Shown here: positions 57,713-64,000 of the stretch, one piece after another | Numbering within the stretch: position 1 is the first letter of the stretch | How the letters are laid out: each line of letters starts with the position of its first letter | The notes under the pieces: model-generated | Told to the model about the DNA's origin: nothing | Database searches by the model: none | Seen by the model: only the letters and a program-made list of their open reading frames with translations | Translations under genes and position numbers: made by a program | Source of the DNA: a virus | Length of the DNA stretch: 64,000 nt | Strand: one strand, 5' to 3' | IMG/VR virus record: IMGVR_UViG_3300010885_091183 | Location: 1 to 64,000 of that record

Positions 57713-58322
57713 CTATACGGCAAAACTAGTTCTTTTTTGGATTCTTGATTTGTCGTCTTGTTGTTTTTGAAACATCAAATTTTGTTGCCTTATTTTTTTT
57801 GTTTGTGACAACTTTTCTGCAACCGAGTTTGCACTAGAAGGATGCTTAAGCGCTATCTGATCAAGGAATGTATTATTCATCAAAATTTGATAATTATACC
57901 AAGTATATCGATCTCCAAGAAATGTCTTTACAAACCTGTCATAAAGTCGATCCATCTTTCCAGTCTGGCCCGAAAAAGCCAAGTAATCAACATGTTCGGT
58001 TTCAATAAGCTTTCTAATTACCAACATCATTTGCTTATAAATTACAAGACTTGTACCTCCAGATAAATCAGTAGGTCTTGTTCCCTTGGGACCCACAAAT
58101 TCCACAATATAACCATTCGCTTCAATCTCGCTTCCATCCGGTAATCCTAGCCAAGACGGGTTGGGGTCTTGTATTTTTTCAAGACCAACGCTGTATTTGT
58201 TGTTGTTAAATCCAATCGTAATAATATCCCCATTCTTGCTTGATAAGATTAATATCACTTATGTCAGCTTGTGATGGATCGGTGAATTCGACAATTTGCA
58301 TATATTCTTGAAATGTAATCAT
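57713..58322 (-). pseudogene. Frameshifted member of the three-copy paralogous family
   Basis: From ATG 58322 the reading is MITFQEYMQIVEFTDPSQADISDINLIKQ, which matches the start of the paralogue at 59433-60125 (MNFREFLETEEMLGEFTDPRAEDISQIEF) and includes the I-V-E site at 10-12. This frame stops after about 38 codons. The remaining 180 codons (57713-58258) continue in the +1 frame, with VDYLAFSGQTGKMDRLYDRF matching VDYLSFRGEESKMDLVYDSF. The break is near the run CCCC at 58228-58231 (GGGG on the coding strand); one extra G would explain it. Either a disrupted gene, a sequencing slip, or a programmed shift. Confidence 0.7.
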
Positions 58323-58325
58323 GCA

Positions 58326-59420
58326 TTATTTAGCCAATTTTGAATCAAAATCAATCAAAGCCATCCCAATTACTTGATCCATATTCAAATATTGGTATCG
58401 ACCCAACCTGCCACCAATCAAATACTTGTCCTGCCCCAAAATCTCATCCCTGTACTTCTGATATAACTTTTGATTCTCCTCTGCCGGAATAGGATAAAAC
58501 GGTGTCTTGCCCAAGGAGTAATCATCTGGATACTCAATAGAAATCACAGACTTACCGTTTTCAATCCCACTAAAGTATTTGTGCTCCACGATTCTAGTAT
58601 GAGGAACTTTGTATTCCGTATAATTAATGATCGAATTGCCCTGATAAGTACCACTAACTTTTTTGAAATCAAATTTCAAACTTCTGTAAGCCAACATTCC
58701 ATGCTTGTATTCCAAAAGCTCGTCAATCTTTCCGCTGTAAATTATTTTCTTGAACTTGCGCTCAAAGTCCTTACGATTTTCAAAAAAATCAACATCCAAC
58801 AAAACCTTGATGTTCTTATGATCAAGCATGTTCTCAAAAAGCCGAGTATAACCTCCAATTGGAATTCCTTGATACTTGTCCGTAAAATAATAATCATTGT
58901 ACTCCAATCGCACAGGAATACGCTTGGCTACCGATGCTCCCAAGAGATTAGGATGCATGTTCCATTGCTTGTGAGTGTAACCATAAAAGAAAATCTCGTA
59001 AAGCTCTCGCCCTATTGTGTTTAAACAATGATCTTCAAATGTTTTTACATTCCTCACCTTCACTCTTGATGAAGCAAGTGCCTTTTTCGCCTCTGAAGGA
59101 CGAGTGATACCGTAAAGTTGACTCAAAGTCATCATGTTTACAGGAAAAGAATATATCTTGCCCTTGTAGTCAACTTTGACCTGCAAGCGAAATCCATTGA
59201 ATTCAACAAACTTGTTGCAAAATTCCCAGACACGCTCAGAATTGGTGTGAAAAGCATGAGGTCCATACTTGTGGACCGGTATGCCATCAATCACTTCGGT
59301 GTAACAGTTGCCACCGATGTGGTTTCTTTTGTCTATGATCGTGACTTTGTCACCTTGCTCTGCAAGTTGACGGGCAATAACGCTGCCATAAAAACCTGTG
59401 CCAACGATGAGATAATGCAT
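58326..59420 (-). CDS. glf: UDP-galactopyranose mutase
   Basis: 364 residues, the full length of bacterial Glf. N-terminal FAD-binding GTGFYGS motif (residues 7-13), followed by DKRNHIGGNCYTE, PHAFHTN, the characteristic YTHKQW near residue 170, IPIGGYTRLFE, and at the C-terminus GRLGRYQYLNMDQVIG. Glf converts UDP-galactopyranose to UDP-galactofuranose for glycan synthesis. A phage copy suggests that galactofuranose is put on phage or host glycans, with the GT8-like and other transferases as users. The SD is not obvious. It lies directly upstream of the frameshifted gene (3 bases). Confidence 0.95.
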   Translation of the reverse strand: MHYLIVGTGFYGSVIARQLAEQGDKVTIIDKRNHIGGNCYTEVIDGIPVHKYGPHAFHTNSERVWEFCNKFVEFNGFRLQVKVDYKGKIYSFPVNMMTLSQLYGITRPSEAKKALASSRVKVRNVKTFEDHCLNTIGRELYEIFFYGYTHKQWNMHPNLLGASVAKRIPVRLEYNDYYFTDKYQGIPIGGYTRLFENMLDHKNIKVLLDVDFFENRKDFERKFKKIIYSGKIDELLEYKHGMLAYRSLKFDFKKVSGTYQGNSIINYTEYKVPHTRIVEHKYFSGIENGKSVISIEYPDDYSLGKTPFYPIPAEENQKLYQKYRDEILGQDKYLIGGRLGRYQYLNMDQVIGMALIDFDSKLAK

Positions 59421-59432
59421 AGGTTAATATAG

Positions 59433-60125
59433 TTAAACGGGTTCAGGTGTTGCCCTACCAAATGATGGTAGCAAACCAGTCACTTTTTGACCGAATGAAC
59501 TTACATCTTTCGGCTTTCTAGCAAGTTTGCGATCCCTAGCAGCCTTCTCACGCACGCTTGCCAGATAAATCTCTTGTTCTTTTTCAGTATATTTAATGTT
59601 CTTTTGAATCGTCTGGTTGGCACTAGGATGCTTTTGCAAAAATTCCTGCAAAACTGACTTCTTCATGTAGGTGTTAGCTGATGTTCTGATGAAATCTTGT
59701 TGCAAAAACCTCGTGTAAAAAGAATCATAGACAAGGTCCATCTTGGACTCCTCTCCACGGAAAGATAGATAATCAACCCTGTGGGTTTCAAGCCATTTTC
59801 TTACTGCCAACATCAATTTTTTATAAATCATTCCTGCACTAGATCCAGCCATGCCTGTGGATTTTGTTTGTTGGGGTCCATAAAATGAAATGGCATAACC
59901 TACAATCTCAAATGGCTTCATCATGTAGGAGTCTAACTTTCTTTCCTCAAAAATAACCGAAAATTTGTTACCACCAAATTCAAACTTATAAGAAAACATA
60001 GGATTTTTGGTTTTTTTAAATTCAGGTGCTACAGGCTCAAACTCAATCTGGCTGATGTCCTCAGCCCTCGGGTCTGTAAACTCACCCAACATCTCTTCAG
60101 TTTCTAAAAATTCCCTGAAATTCAT
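59433..60125 (-). CDS. Candidate capsid-targeted protein, paralogous family member 1
   Basis: 230 residues from ATG 60125 (SD AAGGAAG). A longer in-frame reading to 60188 would overlap the small membrane protein at 60133-60273. Starts MNFREFLETEEMLGEFTD with L-G-E at 13-15. The core, GYAISFYGPQQTKSTGMAGSSAGMIYKKLMLAVRKWLET then RVDYLSFRGEESKMDLVYDSFYTRFL, has strand-helix alternation reminiscent of GNAT-type folds seen in phage proteins of unknown function, but the catalytic residues are not evident. Three copies of this family lie within 6 kb. Confidence 0.7.
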   Translation of the reverse strand: MNFREFLETEEMLGEFTDPRAEDISQIEFEPVAPEFKKTKNPMFSYKFEFGGNKFSVIFEERKLDSYMMKPFEIVGYAISFYGPQQTKSTGMAGSSAGMIYKKLMLAVRKWLETHRVDYLSFRGEESKMDLVYDSFYTRFLQQDFIRTSANTYMKKSVLQEFLQKHPSANQTIQKNIKYTEKEQEIYLASVREKAARDRKLARKPKDVSSFGQKVTGLLPSFGRATPEPV

Positions 60126-60132
60126 GGCTTCC

Positions 60133-60273
60133 TTATTTGTATTTACTGTATATAATCTGCAATCTGGTGTTTTCTTCCATGAGTCCACGCATCTTGTGAG
60201 TCAGAAATAAAACAAATACAACCCAAACAATAAATAACACGGCGTTAAATTTCTGGCTTTTGGTGATTTTCAT
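60133..60273 (-). CDS. Small single-TM protein (46 residues)
   Basis: ATG 60273 with AAGGATG upstream; sequence MKITKSQKFNAVLFIVWVVFVLFLTHKM then a polar tail (MEENTRLQIIYSKYK). A single N-terminal transmembrane helix with a positively charged start. It lies just upstream (7 bases) of the paralogous-family gene at 60125, in the same direction. Its presence shows that the family gene does not extend to 60188. Function unknown; spanin- or anchor-like in shape only. Confidence 0.6.
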   Translation of the reverse strand: MKITKSQKFNAVLFIVWVVFVLFLTHKMRGLMEENTRLQIIYSKYK

Positions 60274-60338
60274 TTCGCACATCCTTCGAGAGATAGACTA
60301 ACATGAAAAATTTTTGTGTCAAATGAAAAAGCATGAAT

Positions 60339-60346
60339 CATAAATA
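60339..60346 (+). promoter_or_regulatory. Late promoter element CATAAATA (weak evidence)
   Basis: First of three NATAAATA elements ahead of the propeller gene; 38 bases upstream of the next one. Confidence 0.4.
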
Positions 60347-60376
60347 GTTCAGTCTGCCATTTAAAAATTATTGCCA

Positions 60377-60384
60377 TATAAATA
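60377..60384 (+). promoter_or_regulatory. T4-type late promoter element TATAAATA (distal)
   Basis: Exact TATAAATA, 27 bases upstream of a second exact copy (60404-60411). Confidence 0.65.
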
Positions 60385-60403
60385 TCTTTTTGTATCTAGT
60401 TTG

Positions 60404-60411
60404 TATAAATA
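60404..60411 (+). promoter_or_regulatory. T4-type late promoter element TATAAATA (proximal)
   Basis: Exact TATAAATA, 24 bases upstream of the ATG at 60435, with the SD AAAGGAG between. The strongest late promoter context in the window. Confidence 0.85.
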
Positions 60412-60434
60412 ATACAACCGTAAAGGAGAAAATC

Positions 60435-62573
60435 ATGACTCAGTTAGAACAAGTTGTCTTGGGAGCCAGCGCCTCAAGTGTGCAGGTGGCAGGCTTAGTG
60501 TCCAGTCGCTTCAATTTCACAGATGAACCCGATTACTTTGAAATGCCGGGAACTGTAGTTGATTTCGACTACATCGGATTCGCAACCTGCATCACAGTTC
60601 AAAGCGATGGCAAGGTCCTTGTTGCTGGTGACTCAGGTCTCTTCGACGGCGGCGAAGAAGATAATTACTCAGTAGTCAAAAGATTCAACGCTGATGGAAC
60701 CGCAGATACCACTTTCAACACATCTGCAAAATTCTACGGCACCATCTATGCTCTAGCCCTACAGTCCTCGGGAAAAGTAATCGTTGGCGGTAATTTTGTA
60801 GACCTTAATTCCACATCTGTTTATTACATCGCTAGACTGACCACAAATGGAACCCATGACACAGATTTCGACAACGGTGGCTTCGATGATTATGTCCATG
60901 CCCTTACGGTTGATATAGATGACTCCGTGATCGTCGGAGGTGAGTTTGCCGAGTTTGATGGATATAGCAGCCCCGGTCTTGCAAAATTAGATGGATTGGG
61001 AGTTCTTGATGAAGGCTTTGCCGACAATGTAGATGCCGTAGGTTACGATAGTGTATGGTGCATCACACCAACATCTGATGGTGAGTATTTTATTGGTGGA
61101 AGTTTTACTAACAGAATCTGTAAAATAAATGCAAACGGCACAGAAGATGGCGGCTTCTCAGTTGGAGCGGGCTTTGATAATGATGTCTACAGTATCGCCA
61201 TCCAAAAAGACGGCAAAGTAGTTGTTGGTGGCGAATGGAGTACCTACAAAACTATAAATATCGATAACGGCCTTTGCAGACTTGAAGATGATGGAACCTT
61301 TGATGCAACATTTAACCTTGGTACAACTGGATTTGATGGCGACTGGTGGGCGGGAGTACAAGCAGTTGCGCTGCAATCATCAGGCAAGATTCTTATCGGT
61401 GGTTTTTTCGTCACGCTGGACGGAAAGCTCTGCAATAGACTTGTCCGTCTGAATAGCGATGGAAGCCGTGATGTTAGCTTCGGATCAAACATCGGAGCAA
61501 ATGACGGTGTTATGGCCCTGACTGTAAAGTCTGACGACACAGTCTTTGTGGCTGGATACTTCACCCAATATGGTGGTAAGGTCCTCACCACCGACTTCAA
61601 CTTCGGCAACAACAGTATTTCTTATGGTTGCATGAAACTGACCGCAAACGGTGGACTGATTGGTCAACCCATACGCTACAATTTCTACCGTGTCGGTGTA
61701 GCTGACGGCTGTAATGTCTGGGATTCTGGAATGTACTTCAACACCAACTATACTCAAACTTATGCAACAATTAATGGCGGCAGCTTGGATGAAGAAAATT
61801 GCATTCCTTTTACTCACAGCAATGTAATCGTGTGTGACGATTCGAGCGTTGGCTACATGTACTATGATTATGCTAGCGACAAGTACAACTACTACTATAT
61901 GCCCAGCGATGGTAGAATCAAAAACGCCAACGACTACTTCGGTAACGGCAGTCGCTACTTCACCAACATGTTCCCCGGACTGTTTGTCCTCGCAGCAAAC
62001 AACATGACAATTAATGAATTCAACATCTACGGCGGCACCGAGCAGGATGGCAATGGAGAATGCTTGATAGGAAGCTTTGAATTTAAGGTCAATGGCTTTG
62101 AATTCGCAGCTTTCTACAAGTCTAGCTCCGCAGGTGGCGATCCCACAGTCAATCAACTCATCATCGTTGACGGCATCGAAGCTGGAATCACCCAAAATGT
62201 TCCAGATCCTGTTGATGATGACGGTTATGGCGATACTCATGTTCTGACAGGACTCAGCGGTAGAAAAGAACTGTATGTTCTAGTCTTCGCCAAAGAAAAT
62301 GAGGCCGAAGTCACCGAAACCTACATGAAGCTGATTGCCAACTCTTTCGTCAAGAGCTTCGTAAGCCCAGAAGTCATCAAAAGCTGCTCCAACAAGGGTT
62401 GCGGAACAAGCGTTGGAAAGGTTTGCAAAATTGGCACAAACTCCTGCACATGCGCCAAGACTAAGTTCTTCTATAACCAATGCTCCAATATCCAACAGTC
62501 TCTGGGCATCTGCTCGGCTGTAAACGGCGCTTATGTGCCCGCCATCACAGTCTGCAACCAAAGGCTGTTCTAA
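60435..62573 (+). CDS. Delta-60-repeat beta-propeller virion/adhesin-like protein, Cys-rich tail
   Basis: 712 residues from ATG 60435 (MTQLEQVVLGAS), preceded by AAAGGAG and two late promoters. Residues about 55-400 contain six to seven copies of the delta-60 (DUF5122) beta-propeller repeat, each with 'A-L-x-x-x-x-x-G-K-(I/V)-(I/L/V)-(V/I)-G-G-x-F' and 'L-x-x-(N/D)-G-(T/S)-x-D-x-x-F'. The C-terminal 300 residues are another beta domain ending in a Cys-rich segment (SCSNKGCGTSV, CKIGTNSCTC) with about 11 Cys. Strong promoter and SD imply an abundant virion protein, for example a head fibre or tail adhesin. Confidence 0.8.
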   Translation: MTQLEQVVLGASASSVQVAGLVSSRFNFTDEPDYFEMPGTVVDFDYIGFATCITVQSDGKVLVAGDSGLFDGGEEDNYSVVKRFNADGTADTTFNTSAKFYGTIYALALQSSGKVIVGGNFVDLNSTSVYYIARLTTNGTHDTDFDNGGFDDYVHALTVDIDDSVIVGGEFAEFDGYSSPGLAKLDGLGVLDEGFADNVDAVGYDSVWCITPTSDGEYFIGGSFTNRICKINANGTEDGGFSVGAGFDNDVYSIAIQKDGKVVVGGEWSTYKTINIDNGLCRLEDDGTFDATFNLGTTGFDGDWWAGVQAVALQSSGKILIGGFFVTLDGKLCNRLVRLNSDGSRDVSFGSNIGANDGVMALTVKSDDTVFVAGYFTQYGGKVLTTDFNFGNNSISYGCMKLTANGGLIGQPIRYNFYRVGVADGCNVWDSGMYFNTNYTQTYATINGGSLDEENCIPFTHSNVIVCDDSSVGYMYYDYASDKYNYYYMPSDGRIKNANDYFGNGSRYFTNMFPGLFVLAANNMTINEFNIYGGTEQDGNGECLIGSFEFKVNGFEFAAFYKSSSAGGDPTVNQLIIVDGIEAGITQNVPDPVDDDGYGDTHVLTGLSGRKELYVLVFAKENEAEVTETYMKLIANSFVKSFVSPEVIKSCSNKGCGTSVGKVCKIGTNSCTCAKTKFFYNQCSNIQQSLGICSAVNGAYVPAITVCNQRLF

Positions 62574-62615
62574 TAATATCCCTTAAACAATAAAAAAGCA
62601 CCCTATGGAGGTAAA

Positions 62616-62864
62616 ATGAACGCTGAAGAAATTTTTACAAAGCACAAGGAATTGATTCGTGACGAGTTGGCAACTGTCGCTAAGGCGAAGCCTGACACGA
62701 TTACAGACGACCAGATTAAAGCTCAGATCGCTAAAGGATGGGTTCCTCATGGCGATGCCGTGATGTGTCTCTCTTGTGGCAAAAAGGTTGCTGACAACAT
62801 GGAGGAGTTTGGCAAGATGAAGAAGATGGATTGCAAGCTTTGTCCCATGAAGTTTGTTGCCTAA
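62616..62864 (+). CDS. Small zinc-ribbon-like protein
   Basis: 82 residues, SD TGGAGG. Two C-x-x-C pairs (CLSCGKK and CKLCPMK) separated by 22 residues, the form of a treble-clef or ribbon zinc site, after a helical N-terminus (EIFTKHKELIRDELATVAKA). It lies 42 bases after the propeller gene in the same direction, with no terminator between, and ends ahead of a strong hairpin. Possibly a small DNA- or protein-binding regulator. Function unknown. Confidence 0.7.
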   Translation: MNAEEIFTKHKELIRDELATVAKAKPDTITDDQIKAQIAKGWVPHGDAVMCLSCGKKVADNMEEFGKMKKMDCKLCPMKFVA

Positions 62865-62880
62865 TTTGAAATTAAATTAA

Positions 62881-62914
62881 AGTAGCAGCGATTTCTGGTC
62901 GCTGCTACTTTTTA
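62881..62914. terminator. Rho-independent terminator between convergent genes
   Basis: An 11-base perfect stem AGTAGCAGCGA / TCGCTGCTACT, loop TTTCTGG, followed by TTTTT on the plus strand; an A-rich flank on the other side gives some function for the minus strand. Confidence 0.9.
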
Positions 62915-62922
62915 AGAAATAA

Positions 62923-63825
62923 CTAGGATCTTGGCATCGCTTTCACACTACGAATTTCCTCTTCTGTCGCAGGACGCACGAAGTCCTTAATCCAAGCAAG
63001 ACTCATGGGTCGATTAATCATGATTGCGATGAATTTCCCGTTATTATCACGCAAATAAATTCCTTGTTGCCTGATGCTGTCATCATAAGCCCAGCGGTCT
63101 GTCTTGTTGTGGTTCACAGCAATCAATACAGGATGATTGGATTTATCACCTTGTAAATTAGGAGTACCGATTTTTAAAGTTATCCAATAATAGAACCCAG
63201 AATCTACAGGATTGTTAATCTTGTCTATAAATCTCTTTTTCTTTCTGATGTCATCCATATCATCAATTCTAGCCCTTACCTTTTTATCTGCACTTGCCAT
63301 ATTTTGCCGGAAAACTTCTTGGTCTCCAGTTGCTTTTTGATTCATCTTGTCATCAAGATGCGAACTCCTGACATAAAGGGTCTGCCTCACACGCACAAAA
63401 CCTTGCCCTCTAGGAGGGTCGGGCAGCAGGTACTTTCTGTAAAATATGTCGTACATCGGCAACATCCTTGGAGCAGCAGGTGCAAATTCCAAAGAGTTGA
63501 CCTCAGTAGTCTCTAAAAGCTTCTTGATTGCCAATAACATGGCACGATAAATAATAGTCGCTGACATTCCAGCAGTACCAGTCAAATCCATGTCATTCGG
63601 ACCTTCAAAAGCAATGACATAAGTTGGGTTGAATTCCTTCATGTCTTCATATGGATAGTCCGAATTCTCCATTTCAACCTTGTAACTCTCTCCATTATGT
63701 TCAAAATCGTATATGTAACTGTTTCCGCTGCGCTGCAAAACAATTCCACTCGTGTCAGCAGACGCAATGTCCATGATCTCGTCTAAACGCATGAATTCAC
63801 GGAAATTTAATGCTGATTTTTCCAT
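62923..63825 (-). CDS. Candidate capsid-targeted protein, paralogous family member 3
   Basis: 300 residues from ATG 63825 (GAGAAAATAAAT upstream). Starts MEKSALNFREFMRLDEIMD: NFREF as in member 1, then L-D-E at 14-16. The family core is VIAFEGPNDMDLTGTAGMSATIIYRAMLLAIKKLLET then VNSLEFAPAAPRMLPMYDIFYRKYL. The C-terminal 130 residues are an extra domain (YYWITLKIGTPNLQGDKSNHPVLIAVN, GIYLRDNNGKFIAIMIN) not found in the other two. Function unknown. Confidence 0.7.
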   Translation of the reverse strand: MEKSALNFREFMRLDEIMDIASADTSGIVLQRSGNSYIYDFEHNGESYKVEMENSDYPYEDMKEFNPTYVIAFEGPNDMDLTGTAGMSATIIYRAMLLAIKKLLETTEVNSLEFAPAAPRMLPMYDIFYRKYLLPDPPRGQGFVRVRQTLYVRSSHLDDKMNQKATGDQEVFRQNMASADKKVRARIDDMDDIRKKKRFIDKINNPVDSGFYYWITLKIGTPNLQGDKSNHPVLIAVNHNKTDRWAYDDSIRQQGIYLRDNNGKFIAIMINRPMSLAWIKDFVRPATEEEIRSVKAMPRS

Positions 63826-63898
63826 ATTTATTTTCTCAAAGAATCCAAACTCAAACACTCTCTAGCGGTATACGCTAATAAATTTTTTTCTACATTAA

Positions 63899-63997
63899 TC
63901 ACGAAATATACTGCTGCTTCCCCATTCCCTTCGTAGCCTTGAATTGCCCACCAGCCCAATTCTCAGGAACCTTGTACTCGCCCAGAAACTTTTCCAT
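63899..63997 (-). CDS. Partial reading frame at the window edge
   Basis: A 32-residue reading that ends at 63899. It may be a short protein starting at ATG 63997 (MEKFLGEYKVPENWAGGQFK...QQYIS) or the C-terminus of a gene continuing beyond 64000; the frame is open to the edge. The composition looks like protein coding. Confidence 0.45.
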   Translation of the reverse strand: MEKFLGEYKVPENWAGGQFKATKGMGKQQYIS

Positions 63998-64000
63998 GAT

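Noticed and set aside
60126-60188. N-terminal extension of the 59433-60125 protein to 60188
   Set aside because: No ribosome site at 60188; the extension overlaps the small membrane protein, and the paralogues start at the NFREF-type segment.
60390-60434. Upstream start of the propeller gene at 60390
   Set aside because: It would place the start before the TATAAATA element at 60404; the ATG at 60435 has a perfect SD.
1-64000. tRNA genes, CRISPR arrays, insertion sequences and integrase/attachment sites
   Set aside because: I looked for tRNA T-loop signatures, regularly spaced repeats, transposase or recombinase motifs and terminal inverted repeats, and saw none that held up.

Overview
The window is a 64 kb piece of the genome of a tailed, contractile-tail bacteriophage, most likely a large ('jumbo') myovirus. 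The evidence is a T4-type terminase large subunit at the left edge, a very large tape measure gene (2,228 codons), a nearly complete baseplate series, several tail-fibre genes, and recurring copies of the T4-type late promoter element (TATAAATA and close variants). Base composition is AT-rich, genes are tightly packed, and I saw no rRNA, tRNA or CRISPR. The standard genetic code fits. The host cannot be determined from the sequence. Major capsid, portal, sheath, tube and DNA polymerase genes are not in this window.

Layout. 1-4187 (+): terminase, two small unknown genes, a 2H phosphoesterase and a probable virion protein. 4184-14475 (mixed strands): an exported trypsin-like protease, a RecB/Cas4-type nuclease, a Toprim primase, an actin-like ATPase, a tandem DUF5659-like protein, and unknown or glycosyltransferase-like genes. 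14577-23880 (-): fibre and adhesin-like proteins (three share an AxHHN module, two or three carry PKD-like domains, one is a long Pro-rich repeat protein), interrupted by a nucleoside deoxyribosyltransferase-like gene and a GT2-like gene. 23879-41457 (-): the tail and baseplate block, which read in the direction of transcription is tape measure, unknown U-position protein, LysM/gpX-like, hub (gp27/gpD), spike (gp5/gpV), gp25/W, gp6/J, tail protein I, then fibres. This is P2-like gene order combined with T4-like packaging and promoters. 41527-50669: head or virion proteins, a Pmp3/YqaE membrane peptide, a holin/XhlA-like membrane protein, a nucleotidyltransferase plus HAD pair resembling RNA-repair enzymes, SprT-like and ClpP-like proteases, a SpeD-like protein, and a second 2H phosphoesterase resembling the tRNA-ligase CPD domain. 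50739-64000: sugar genes (GT8-like, UDP-galactopyranose mutase), exported metalloprotease and C39-like protease, a cluster of small proteins with a common N-terminal signature, a beta-propeller adhesin-like protein and a three-member paralogous family.

Three system-level observations stand out. (1) At least eight otherwise unrelated proteins begin with a short aromatic amphipathic segment followed by (I/L)-x-E at residues 10-18, the form of the T4 capsid-targeting sequence and its prohead-protease cleavage site. Five more have only the first half. They may be a large set of proteins packaged in the capsid and injected with the DNA, including a HAD enzyme of the RNA-repair type and, more tentatively, the adjacent nucleotidyltransferase. 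(2) Four separate enzymes point to an RNA-end repair capacity. (3) Many genes are flipped singly, and their junctions are palindromic: five convergent pairs share a TTAA or CTAG that is the stop codon on both strands, and two divergent pairs share a CATG that is the start codon on both strands.
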